Assembly: GCA_037179385.1 (NCBI GenBank)
Contig: CM074179.1
Span: forward strand, 1 to 64,000
Direction: 5' to 3'
DNA from: Holothuria scabra
Lineage: Eukaryota > Echinodermata > Holothuroidea > Aspidochirotida > Holothuriidae
DNA length: 64,000 nt
The translations under genes and the position numbers were made by a program. Positions 1 to 11,780 of this stretch are shown here, piece after piece. A model generated the notes under the pieces. It did no database searches. It was given only the letters and a program-made list of their open reading frames with translations, and was not told the DNA's origin. The stretch's first letter is position 1. Each line of letters opens with the position of its first letter.

Positions 1-48
1 CTTAATTTAATTTTTAATTTTAATTTTAATTTAATTTTAATTTTAATT
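1..48. repeat. short (TTTTAA)n tract at window start
   Basis: The first 48 bases are TTTTAA-type hexamers with a few slips. The same motif returns at 3041-4077, so the TGAC-rich tract between is bracketed by one repeat type. This supports treating 1-4107 as one terminal array. The contig end itself cannot be confirmed from the window. Confidence 0.7.
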
Positions 49-3040
49 TCTGACTTGATTTGACTTGACTTGACTTGACTTAATTCTGACCTGACTTGAC
101 TGACTTGACTTGACTTGACTTGACCTCTGACTTGACCCTGACTTGACTTGACTTCTGACCTCTGACTTGACTGACTGGACCCTGACTTGACTTGACTTGA
201 CCCTGACTTGACTTGACCTGACTTGACCTCTGACTTGACTTGACTTGACTTGACCTGACTTGACTTGACTTGACTTCTGACCTCTGACTTGACTTGACCC
301 TGACTTGACCTGACTTGACTTGACCTGACTTGACTGACTTGACTTGACTTGACCTGACTTGACTTTTGACTTGACTTGACTTGACCTGACTTCTGACTTG
401 ACCCTGACTTGACCTGACTTGACTTGGACCTCTGACTTGACTTGACTTGGACTTGACTTCTGACTTGACTTGACTTGACTTGACTTGACCTCTGACTTGA
501 CTGACTTCTGACTTGACTTGACTTGACTTGACTTGACTTGACTTGACTTGACTTCTGACTTGACTTGACTTGACTTGGACTTGACTTGACCTGACTTGAC
601 CTGACTTGACTGACTTGACTTGACTGACTTGACTTCTGACCTGACTTGACTTGACCTGACCTGACTTGACTTGACTTGACTTGACCTGACTTGACTTGAC
701 CTGACTTGACTTGACTTGACTTGACCTGACTTGACTGACTTGACTTCTGACTTGACCTGACTTGACTGACTTGACCTGACCTGACTGACTTGACTTGGAC
801 TTGACCTGACCTCTGACTTGACTTGACCTCTGACTTGACTTTGACCCTGACCTTGACCTGACTTGACCTGACTTGGACTTGACTTGACCTCTGACTTGAC
901 TTGACTTGACCTGACCTGACTTCTGACCCTGACTTGACTTGACTTGACCTGACTTGACTTGACTTGACCCTGACCTGACTTGACTGACTTGACTTGACTG
1001 ACCTGACTTGACTTGACTTGACTTGACCTGACCTGACTTGACTTGACCTGACTTGACTTGACTTGACCTGACTTGGACTTGACTTGACTTGGACTTGACT
1101 TGACTGACCCTGACCTGACTTGACTTGACTTGACCTGACCTCTGACTGACTGACCTGACTTGACTTGACTTGACTTGACCTGACTTGACTTGACTTGACC
1201 TGACCTGACTTGACCTGACTGACTTGACTTGACTTGACCTCTGACTTGACCCTGACTTGACTTGGACTTGACTGACTTGACCTGACTTGACCCTGACCTG
1301 ACTTGACCCTGACTTGACTTGACTGACTTGACTCTGACTTGACTTGACTTGGACTTGACCTGACCTGACTTGACCTGACTGACCTGACTTGACTTGACTT
1401 GACTTGACCCTGACTTGACTTGGACTTGACCTGACTTGACTTGACTTGACTTGACCTGACTTGACTTGACCTGACTTGACTTGACTTGACCTGACCTGAC
1501 TTGACCTGACTTGACTGACTTGACCTGACTTGACTTGACTTGACTGACTTGACCTGACTTGACTTGACTTGACTTGACTGACCTGACTTGACCTGACTTG
1601 ACTTGACCTGACTTGACTGACCTCTGACCTCTGACTTGACCCTGACCTGACTTGGACTTGACTTGACTTGACCTGACCTGACTTGACTTGACTTGACCTG
1701 ACCTGACTTGACTTGACCTGACTTGACCTGACTTGACTTGACCTGACCTGACTTGACTTGACTGACTTGACTTGACTGACTTCTGACTGACTTGACTCTG
1801 ACTTGACTGACTTGACTTGACTTGACTGACTTGACTTGACCTGACTGACTTGACTTGGACTTGACCTGACTTGACTTGACTTGACTGACTGACTTGACTT
1901 GACTTGACCTGACTTGACCTGACTTGACCTCTGACTTGACTGACTTGACTTGACTTGACCTGACCTGACTGACCTGACTTGACTTGACTGACCTGACTTG
2001 ACTGACTCTGACTTGACCTGACTTGACTTGACTTGACTGACTTGACTTGACTTGACTTGACTTGACCTGACCTGACTTGACCTGACCTGACTTGACCTGA
2101 CTTGACCCTGACCTTGACTTGACTTGACTTGACCTGACTTGACTTGACCTGACCTGACTTGACTTGACTTGACTTGACCTGACCTGACTTGACTTGACCT
2201 CTGACTTGACCTGACTTGACCTGACTTGACTTGACTTGACTTGACTTGACCTGACTTGACTTGACTTGACCTGACTTGACTTGACTTGACCTGACTGACT
2301 TGACTGACCTGACTTGACTGACTTGACCTGAATTGACTGACCTGACTTGACTTGACTTGACTTGACTTGGACTGACCTGACTTGACTTGACTGACTTGAC
2401 TGACCTGACTTGACTTGACTTGACCTGACTTGACCTGACTTGACCTCTGACTTGACCTCTGACTTGACCTGACTTGACTTGACCTGACCTGACTTGACCT
2501 GACCCTGACTTGACTTGACTTGACCTCTGACTTGACTTGACCTGACTTGACTTGACTTGACTGACCTGACTTGGATTCTGACTTGACCTGACCTGACCTG
2601 ACTTGACCCTGACCTCTGACTTGACCCTGACTTGACCTGACTTGACTTGACTTCTGACCTGACCTGACCTCTGACCTGACTTGACTTGACTTGACCTGAC
2701 CCTGACTTGACCCTGACTTGACTTGACTTGACTTGACTGACTTGACCTCTGACCTGACTTGACTTGACTTGACTTGACTTGACTTGACTTGACTGACCTC
2801 TGACTTGACTTGACTGACTTGACTGACTTGACTTGACTCTGACTTGACTTGACTTGACTTGACTGACTTGACTTGACCTGACTTGGACTTGACTTGACCT
2901 GACCTGACCTGACTTGACTTGACTGACCTGACTTGACTTGACTTGACCTCTGACTTGACCTCTGACCTGACTTGACCTGACTTGACCTGACTTGACTTGA
3001 CCTCTGACTTGACCTGACTTGACTTGACTTGACTTGACCT
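49..3040. repeat. TGACT/TGACC simple-sequence tract, about 3 kb
   Basis: The tract is built almost only of TTGAC and CTGAC pentamers, with 4-base TGAC, TTGGAC and CTCTGAC variants. It has no unique sequence and no ORF. The variants are scattered with no higher-order order. It could be a real subtelomeric pentamer satellite. It could also be systematic base-calling error over a telomere, since it is flanked on both sides by (TTTTAA)n, which is itself a suspected telomere miscall. Confidence 0.8.
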
Positions 3041-4077
3041 TAATTTTAATTTTAATTTTAATTTTAATTTTAATTTTTAATTTTAATTTTAATTTTAATT
3101 TTAATTTTAATTTTAATTTTAATTTTAATTTAATTTTAATTTTAATTTTAATTTTAATTTTAATTTTAATTTTAATTTTAATTTTAATTTTAATTTTAAT
3201 TTTAATTTTAATTTTTAATTTTAATTTTAATTTTAATTTTAATTTTAATTTTAATTTTTAATTTTAATTTTTAATTTTAATTTTAATTTTAATTTTTAAT
3301 TTTAATTTTAATTTTAATTTTAATTTTAATTTTAATTTTAATTTTAATTTTAATTTTAATTTTAATTTTAATTTTAATTTTAATTTTTAATTTTAATTTT
3401 AATTTTAATTTTAATTTTTTAATTTTTAATTTTAATTTTAATTTTAATTTTTAATTTTAATTTTAATTTTAATTTAATTTTAATTTTAATTTTAATTTTA
3501 ATTTTAATTTTAATTTTAATTTTAATTTTAATTTTAATTTTAATTTTAATTTTAATTTTAATTTTTAATTTTAATTTTAATTTTAATTTTAATTTTAATT
3601 TTAATTTTAATTTTAATTTTAATTTTAATTTTAATTTTAATTTTTAATTTTAATTTTAATTTTAATTTTAATTTTAATTTTAATTTTAATTTTAATTTTA
3701 ATTTTAATTTTAATTTTAATTTTAATTTTAATTTTAATTTTAATTTTAATTTTAATTTTAATTTTAATTTTAATTTTAATTTTAATTTTAATTTTTAATT
3801 TTAATTTTAATTTTAATTTTAATTTTAATTTTAATTTTAATTTTAATTTTAATTTTAATTTTTAATTTTAATTTTAATTTTAATTTTAATTTTAATTTTA
3901 ATTTTAATTTTAATTTTAATTTTAATTTTAATTTTAATTTTAATTTTAATTTTAATTTTAATTTTAATTTTTAATTTTAATTTTAATTTTAATTTTAATT
4001 TTAATTTTAATTTTAATTTTAATTTTAATTTTAATTTTAATTTTAATTTTAATTTTAATTTTAATTTTAACTTTAAT
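3041..4077. repeat. (TTTTAA)n hexamer array, probable miscalled telomere
   Basis: About 170 TTTTAA hexamers run with occasional one-base slips. The period equals that of CCCTAA, and changing every C to T turns CCCTAA into TTTTAA. The minus strand reads (TTAAAA)n, a known nanopore base-calling artefact of TTAGGG. The array joins five clean CCCTAA units at 4078 through a mixed unit. The most likely reading is true telomeric DNA with a consensus error; a real AT hexamer satellite is the alternative. Confidence 0.75.
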
Positions 4078-4107
4078 CCCTAACCCTAACCCTAACCCTA
4101 ACCCTAA
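4078..4107. repeat. telomeric (CCCTAA)5
   Basis: Five perfect CCCTAA units. C-rich repeats on the + strand at the left end are the orientation expected for a true left telomere. This short clean patch is the innermost part of the 1-4107 terminal array and borders subtelomeric sequence. Confidence 0.9.
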
Positions 4108-4111
4108 TTTT

Positions 4112-4165
4112 AGGACCAGATGAACTCAGGGCCGCATGCGGCCCATAGGTTCACGACCGGCCCCA
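4112..4165. repeat. imperfect palindrome capping the telomere junction
   Basis: A perfect 16-bp palindrome, GGGCCGCATGCGGCCC, lies at 4129-4144. Its outer arms are also inverted relatives: GGACCAGATGAACTCA on the left, and the reverse complement of GGTTCACGACC on the right. The left arm resembles, in inverted orientation, the sequence just before the telomeric tract at 13581, so related cap motifs sit beside both telomeric blocks. Confidence 0.65.
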
Positions 4166-4201
4166 AAGTTCAGAAATGAAGTGGGCGTCAGAAAACGCCC
4201 T

Positions 4202-4225
4202 AAAAACGCCTTTGGGGGCGTTTTT
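4202..4225. other. 9-bp stem-loop
   Basis: AAAAACGCC at 4202-4210 pairs with GGCGTTTTT at 4217-4225 around a 6-base loop. No function is assigned. A bacterial-type terminator is not expected in this eukaryotic context. Confidence 0.6.
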
Positions 4226-4230
4226 GGGTA

Positions 4231-7200
4231 AACTTTTTTCATTCAAAAATTTTTGGAAGCCCAATTTCGTAATCTACACGTCGAGACGAATCGAACGGTG
4301 CAAGAATTTTTGAAATCGGACGTCGGGAAGGGGTTAAAAAAACAAAATAATAGTCAAAAAATGCAATAAGTTAAAGAGGGTCGTGAGTTTCCATACTGGG
4401 TCGGGCCCGTAGTTCCGGAGTAACAACCCTTCTAGAGATCGGAGAGGGTTAGGGCCGGGGGGGATAGTGTCCTTGGGTGTCCTTTTACGTCAAAATTGCG
4501 TCCCCACCCCGTCCCCCCTCCCTGCCCCCTTCCTATCTTGAGTTAGAACGAAAAATGTAGTAAGACTATATACAACTCTATTGCGTTTTAAATCTTGAGA
4601 CGTTTTCATTTTTGGGGATTTTGGAAAAATCCAAAATGGCGTAGGAAGGTCCGATGACCTTGAAATTTCTATGGCAAGCAGACAATGCCTAGGGGACCGA
4701 CATACTAAAAGGACGAATTTTTAGCATTCAAGATGGCGGAGTTACGGTGTCTCAAAGTGGCCATTTACAAATGTTTGTACAACTCGCTAAAAATCGGGGG
4801 AGTGTGTGGCGAACTCGATATTTGTACCCATGATTGACCTCGACGAGACCTTTCACCGCATGCAAAAAGTTTCAAAATCGGAGGTCAAGGTCAAGGTCAA
4901 ATTCGAGGTCAAATTCTAAAATTTCTCGAAAATTCTCGAAATTTCACGAGGTGAAGCGTACGAATGGGGGCAGTCACCTCTCGAAAGTTGGGGGGGTCAT
5001 CTTTCCGGAATTCAAAATGGCGGCAAACCCTAATTTCACCTAACCCTAGCTAACCCTAGCTTACAGCTAGGAATTAGGCCAGCATCGTCGTTTTAAGTCC
5101 GATTCGTTTCAAACTTGGTACATTATTACCCCACGCCAAGATCTAGCCAACGGTGAAATTTGCATATTTTTGTGACGTCATTTCCGGTTTCTAGGGGGCT
5201 AAATGTAAATACCTAGGGATACAGTTTTCTCCGCGACCAAAGCTTTGATTGACTTCATATTCGGTCACAGGATTTTTCTATATCGTGCCCATAATATATA
5301 TCCCGGGTTTGGCGCCATTTTGTCTCATTTGCATAAACCGGAAGTAAACGCTTTTAATGTAATTACAGGAAAATTAAATAAGATACCGCCGTAATTTTTA
5401 CATATATTATGTATCTTAATATCTTACGTCTGTGTACCGAGTTTCAAGTCCCTAGTGTTTTGTTAAACAAAATGGCGGCTATTTGAAATTTTCTAATTAA
5501 ATCAATTAAAAACTTAATTAAAATTACCGCAAATATTTAATCGACTTCAAATATATTTTAAAAAATGTAGAAAACAATTCTCATAACAAAAATCTAACTT
5601 TTGGGTCATTTGGGCGAGTTTGAAATTTGGACCCGTAATGGCGCCCCCACGCAGCACCGCCAAAATTGAAACATGACACCAAAAATCTGAAAATATCATA
5701 TCAGATAGATTTTGACCCGAGCAATCCGATGGCGCAATTTCCAAATCCATATCTTATTTGGTTCTCGAGTTATTGTCAAAACACCGTCCAAAAATTCGGT
5801 GTTCGATTACCGGTTTTTCGGTTAAACACTAATAACTCTGTAACGGTACATGCTATTGAAAAAATTTTAACGCCATTCGATTTAAATGGACGTTTTACAC
5901 TAGAAAAAGTATAATTTGTTTAATAAAATTGCCTCTTTATCCTTCAAAAATCCAACCCTACTTCACAGGCACCCCCCCTGTTGTAAGTCTCAATGGAGTG
6001 AAAATGGAAACCGCAGGTGCAATTTATTTTATTTTTAAAGGGCACATCTTCGCAGTAAGTACGGCAAACGTGGTATCATACAAAAGCGCATGAATTGTAC
6101 TTTATAAAAATATTTGTTTCAAAACTCTTCATTACTATTACAAAAAATTAAAAAATGCTAAACTTCCCCACCCCCCTTTTTTTTTACAATTTTAGACAAA
6201 ATATCGCCGTTATCGTATTATAACTTCGTATAACATTTGAGTTGGAACTTTGTGATTTTTTTGTTAATAGTGTTACAAGTTGTCAATCATGTGTCAAATT
6301 TTCAAGGTCATAGATAACCTATATCTGACGATACAGCTGGTCAAACATTACAAGTGGCACTTTTTCGACACTTTTTGTGTAGGCATATATGGAGAAATTT
6401 TCAAAACAAACCTTTAAATCCTAACCACACAGTCAAAAAAAAAGATAATGACTTGAAATTCACAGGATCTGTTCTCCAATATGTATTCTTTCAAAATCAT
6501 GTCCAACTTTTAACATATCTTACCAGGAAGAGTATCAAATAGGGTTACAAAGGAACCCACCCCCCTAATTTCGGTTTTATCGTTAGCGCCAACGGGAAAA
6601 AATGCGCCTTCTTATTTGCACAATCAAAATTATATTAAGAAAAGCCATTTCCCTGACGAAAAAAATACAAACGAGGTGTCTTCGTAAAGCTCTAGATGTG
6701 CTCTATTTTATCAAAAAATCATTCAAAAATTATACAGTGACTAGGAGTAATCGAACCAAGATGGCGGCGACTGTTTTTGAGCGTTTTCGAAAAGTCAATT
6801 TTTTTAAGGATATCGATATCGTCGATATGTAAATTACTCCTACGCACTCAAACATGGTTCAAACGACCCAATTTTTTTACATGACCTTCAACACTAATAT
6901 AGCTTTGTCAAGTATAAAAATTAGCGCATGCGCACTCCAGGGGTCAAACAGCGCCCTCATTTTTGCCGAATGTACAGGAAAATCGAGGTTTTTAATCCGT
7001 TTCAAAAGGTAATTTGACACCCAAGACCAGCATCAATTAACACCAAAATTACAAACACACTACTTCTATACCTTGTCAATTATCGTTTAAAAAGTTATTT
7101 GATATCTTTCCTCTAAGGGTACAAAAAGGGGCCATAAAGTGACAAGTCAAAAAAGGTAAAATTCCAAAAGTGGTTCCAACTTTGACCACGTGGCAAATGA

Positions 7201-7960
7201 CGTCACATGCATTGAAATAATCAATACTCACATATGTAATAGATCTAGGTCCGTTCTATTTAGAAAAAATTAACCGAGTTCGTGCCCCCTCCCACAAGGT
7301 TTTACAGGCCTTCAAAGTAGGTAAATTTTACATACTTTCTTTATCACGTGCACCCATATTCAAGTCTTGCGCGTTCGGAAATGTTTCCCCAGACGAGGTA
7401 TCAAATTACCCTTCACAGTACGCCCCAATGTCTTGTCATTACGGGCCAAAAAGAATTTTTGCCGTACCCCTCCCTTAGGGGGAGTTATGGTCTTTTTAAA
7501 AAGGCCACTCGAAAAAGCTTCATTTTTTAAGACTTTTTTCGACCTGGAAATCACTTAAAGTGCAATGAACCCGTCAAAAGTTGTGGAATTTTTATTAAAA
7601 GGTCATAAATCGACGTAAAAAGGTCAAGGGTCAATTCATGATGAATGGTGCCCCCAGGGCATATTGGGGGTGCCCCCCAGCGAGTGGGGGCTGCCCCGTA
7701 AAGCCAAACATAGGGACACGATAGAGAGAAAGCAAACATGGATTATTAATAGTCAAGGTCAAATACATAAACGTAGGTATCAAATTTTGTCATTGTACCC
7801 TGCTATCATATGTCACAACAGCGCCACCATTTTTAAAATTTGTCCCGCTAACTGGACTAACGGAATATTATAGGAGTTCAAAAATATCACCAATGAACTT
7901 CAACATGATAGTTACATGGAGGTGTGTAATTTTTCTGGCCTGAACGCCCGCGTTCTCCAA
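4231..7960. other. subtelomeric unassigned sequence, no gene seen
   Basis: AT-rich, non-repetitive-looking DNA in which the longest ORFs are under 85 codons and resemble no family. Short AAAATGGCGG-like motifs recur (for example near 5017, 5470 and 6763), suggesting old internal duplications. No tRNA, transposase or splice-bounded exon was recognised. Confidence 0.5.
5028..5060. repeat. degenerate telomere-like motifs
   Basis: CCCTAA-related words occur close together (CCCTAATTTCACC, CTAACCCTAGC twice) about 0.9 kb inside the terminal tract and in the same orientation. They look like decayed interstitial telomeric repeats. Confidence 0.5.
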
Positions 7961-8290
7961 CCCCCACCCCAGCCCCCGGGGAAAAGGTGAGAATTCCAAT
8001 CATCACTCCCGCAGTAACTATTTTTGGATAATTTGACCCGGATTCCAGGTCAATTTCACACCCCGAATCCAAAAATTGACCTCTCGTGTTCGTCAAACCC
8101 CTGCCCGGGGCATTCTCCGACCCCACCCCAACCCCGGGGAAAAAAGGTGAGAATTGCAATCATCACTCCCTCTGTAACCCTTTTTGGATCATTTGACCCG
8201 GATTCCTAGTCAATTTCATACGCCAAATCCAAAAATTGATCTCTCGTGTTCGTCAAACCCCTGCCTGGGGCGTTATCCAGCCCCAACCCC
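7960..8290. repeat. about 160-bp tandem repeat, block 1 (2 copies)
   Basis: The phrase GGTGAGAATT..AATCATCACT begins at 7986 and again at 8146. Each copy continues with GTAACxxTTTTTGGAT, TTTGACCCGGATTCC and TTGACCTCTCGTGTTCGTC. The same unit forms blocks at 9280-9900 and 11515-11770. Confidence 0.8.
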
Positions 8291-8870
8291 CCCAAAAGGG
8301 GGAAATGGGGACCATTAAGGGGCGTACGTGCGTCGAATGAAATTGCGATGCCCATTTCTGAAATCAGCGTGCCCGAAAACCCCTAAAATGATCATTTCAT
8401 GACAATTGACTTAGGTATAGACGATTTCCCCTCAGGCGCCCCTCCCCAGGGGGAAAGATGGGGCGCTGATCAAATTTCTTCGAAATCAACAGAAAGCTCA
8501 TATAAGGGTGAATCGGCCATGCTGATTCCAAATATGAAGTCCGTTTTTTCATATCGGCCCCTACAAGAAGATATGAGCTTTCAAAAGGGCCCCGAAGGGG
8601 GCCAAAAATGGGGTTTGTGCGCCATAACTCCCAAAGGAAACATGATAGCAAAAATCCGACTTCATATTTGGAATCAGGACCCTCGAATACGTATATAGGA
8701 ATACTTTGGTCAATTTTGGGAGACATCGATGTCACACCCAAATTTCACCCCAAGGGGGGACCCTTGTGATTTGGGCCAAAATGTCGACCCCCCAGAATTC
8801 AACGAAAGTCACCTGAGGGGGGTATTCGAACCCGCTGATTTCAAATATGATGTTTCTAGCGTCCCAGGTA
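8290..8870. repeat. subtelomeric segment A, copy 1 (truncated)
   Basis: This starts at CCCCCCAAAAGGGGG and runs through ATGCTGATTCCAAATATG (8519) to the GATGTTT motif near 8850, after which it diverges. The same segment recurs 1623 bp and then a further 1887 bp downstream. Short ORFs on both strands are conserved only because the DNA is duplicated. Confidence 0.8.
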
Positions 8871-9280
8871 GTACATGTAGGGATGTATTTGACGAAGAAA
8901 GGACTAAAATCCGTTGGCCGGGGCCGACTTTGAGGGCCCGTCAACCACAAACGAGACGGCTCAAAGTCCCAAAACTTTCAGGGATCGTAGCCAGTATAGC
9001 CGTCAGCTGACCCACCAAGCACAGTGGTTGTAGTGTGTCCCCCGCGAGATGAGGTCCCTCCAAAAATGGCACTTCGTTCCGCGGTAACCCCATCCAAGTT
9101 TTCGTAGCCAAAGTTGTCTTTCTCGAAAAAAGTAGCAATATCAAACTAACAATTCCCCTCGTCGTGGACACCCAATACATGTTTTATGACCTCATGCAGG
9201 GGTTTCTGGGGTAATTGGATACGCTGAATCCAAAAAGGGACTGACGTTTTCGTCAGAGCACTCCCTAGGGGTAAAACTAA
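8871..9280. other. unique spacer between subtelomeric blocks
   Basis: This sequence is absent from copies 2 and 3 of segment A and separates copy 1 from the second 157-bp repeat block. No gene is recognised. It may be the remains of an insertion or the original flank before duplication. Confidence 0.4.
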
Positions 9281-9900
9281 GGGGAAGGGGAAAAGGTGAG
9301 AATTGTAATCATCACTTCCGTATTAACCATTTTTGGATGATTTGACCCGGATTCCTGGTCAATTTCATGCGCCGAATCTAAAAATTGACCTCTCGTGTTC
9401 TTCATACCCCTGCCTGGGGCGTTATCCAACCCCAACCCCAACCCCGGGGGAAAAAGGTGAGAATTGCAATCATCACTTCCACGGTCACCATTTTTGGATG
9501 ATTTGACCCGGATTCCTGGTCAATTTCATACGCCAAATCTGAAAATTGACCTCTCGTGTTCGTCAAACCCCTACCTGGGACGTTATCCAGCCCCAACCCC
9601 TGGGGAAAAGGTGAGAATTGCAATCATCACTTTTGCAGTAACCATTTTTGAATGATTTGACCCGGATTCCTGGTCAATTTCATACGCCAAATCTGAAAAT
9701 TGACCTCTCGTGTTCGTCAAACCCCTACCTGGGACGTTATCCAGCCCCAACCCCTGGGGAAAAGGTGAGAATTGGAATCATCACTTTTGCAGTAACCATT
9801 TTTGAATGATTTGACCCGGATTCCTGGTCAATTCCATACGCAGAATCTGAAAATTGACCTCTCGTGGTCGTCATACCCCTGACGGGGGCGTTATCCAGCC
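9280..9900. repeat. about 157-bp tandem repeat, block 2 (4 copies)
   Basis: GGTGAGAATT starts at 9295, 9456, 9610 and 9764, giving periods of 161, 154 and 154 bp. Copies share the TTGACCTCTCGTG and GTTATCC words with block 1. The last copy runs directly into segment A copy 2. Confidence 0.85.
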
Positions 9901-11515
9901 CCAACCCCCCCAAAAGGGGGAAATTGGGAAAAATTAAGGGGCATACGTGCGTCGAATGAAATTGCGATGCCCATTTCTGAAATCAGCGTGCCCGAAAACC
10001 CCTAAAATGATCATTTCATGACAATTGACGTAGGTATAGACAATTTTTCTCTCAGGCGCCCCCTCCCCCAAGGGGGCAAGACAGGGCCCGGATCAAATTT
10101 CTCCGAAATGAACAGAAAGATCATATAAGGGTGAATCGGCCATGCTGATTCCAAATATGAAGTCCATTTTTTCATATCGGCCCCCTACAAGAAGATATGG
10201 GCCTTCAAAAGGGCCCCGAAGGGGGCCAAAAATTGGGGTTTTGCGCCATAACTCCCAAAGGAAACATGATAGCAAAAATCCGACTTCATATTTGGAATCA
10301 GGACCCTCGAATACGTATATAGGAATACTTTGGTCAATTTTGGGAGACATTGATGTCACACCCAAATTTCACCCCAAGGGGGGACCCTTGTGATTTGGGC
10401 CAAAATGTCGACCCCCCCAGAATTCAACGAAAGTCACTTGAGGGGGGTATTCGAACCCGCTGATTTCAAATATGATGTTTTTAGCCTCCTCCGTCGTATA
10501 TTTTGCCATATATTTGGCTTTCAAATCAAAAATATTGATCCGTTATATTTCATACTTTATACTAAACACTGCGCCATTTTGGCCCTGTCCTTTGGTATAT
10601 AAAACAGCTGGGGGATTTTAATTATTTTGGTAATATAGGGCAATGTCTTAGCTTTTAGGAAACACCTAATTTGTCATCATAACCCTCACAAAGTCAAAGT
10701 TAAGAATATGATTTTGTTTGGCCCCCCTAAATGTCGGGTTCATTTCCGCAGTAAATATACATACACTTTAAGGTTAATTTGAAGGGGCGGAGGGGGGGGG
10801 GTGTTTCTCAACGGCAAACTCGATAAAAATAAATATGAACATATGTCCACGTGACCAGCTTTGAGAAAGTAAAAAGAAATCATGAAAATACCCCCGACCG
10901 ACAGTGATCACCGGGGATTGAAAGGTTGAAAAACAAATGGTCCCAATATCCCCCTGTTATTAGAATCTTGAATACTGACACCATCTTAAGCCCCAGGAAG
11001 TCGAGTTACCTATCAAATTAAAGGGGAAAAATGATCTATCTCCCAGTTACAATTGTGTTTTCGTTATTTTAGATAAAGGGCCCAATATGGCCCCATGAAG
11101 CATGAATTCGGGACCTATTTTGCAGGTAAAAAAGGCGGTTTTCTTTAACGAAATGTAACTCCTTATAGCCCCGTAGGAATTTCATCTCCTTTAAATGGTG
11201 ACCTCTTTGTGACCCAGTGATCTTAAAAAAAAATTAAAAAAAAAATATTGACCTCTCACCTGACCTTGGGGAAGGTGAAATTCACAACTACCCCTTCCTG
11301 ACCGCGATTTGACCCGAAATTGTGGCACAATTTTCCCAGTGACCCGGTAACCCGGCGGTGACCCGGTGAAGTTCAAAACTACCCCTTGCTGACCTTCAAT
11401 TGACCTCTCGAAATTTTGGCACAATTTACCTGCCTGGTGACCCGGTTACATGGTTACAGGTTACCCCAACCCGGTGAAATTCAAAACCATTTATCTGGCT
11501 TTCAAATCCAAATCA
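9895..11515. repeat. subtelomeric segment A, copy 2
   Basis: Nearly identical to copy 3 over more than 1.3 kb (reference word ATGCTGATTCC at 10142 and 12029, offset 1887 bp). It extends well past the point where copy 1 diverges. It contains TATATAAAACAGCTGGG near 10600 and, from 11215, a GACC/GTGACCCGG-rich end. No coding capacity is credible. Confidence 0.85.
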
Positions 11516-11780
11516 TTGATCCGCAGTAACCATTTTTGGATAATTTGACCCGGGATCCTGGTCAATTTCATACGCCAAATCTGAAAATTGACCTCTCGTG
11601 TTCGTCAACCCCTACCTGGGACGTTATCCAGCCCCAACCCCGGGGGAAAAAGGTGAGAATTGCAATCATCACTTCCGCAGTAACCATTTTTGGATAATTT
11701 GACCCGGGATCCTGGTCAATTTCATACACAGAATCTGAAAATTGACCTCACGTGGTCGTCATACCCCTGACGGGGGCGTT
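11515..11780. repeat. about 157-bp tandem repeat, block 3
   Basis: One full and one partial copy of the GGTGAGAATT-type unit (start at 11652) lie between segment A copies 2 and 3, as block 2 does between copies 1 and 2. The duplicated module is therefore repeat block plus segment A. Confidence 0.8.

Noticed and set aside
49..3040. Multiple TTGACA-like bacterial promoter elements
   Set aside because: Simple-sequence repeat; the window is eukaryotic.
3034..3261. 75-codon ORF of alternating Ile, Leu, Asn and Phe
   Set aside because: Direct translation of the (TTTTAA)n hexamer array; no protein.
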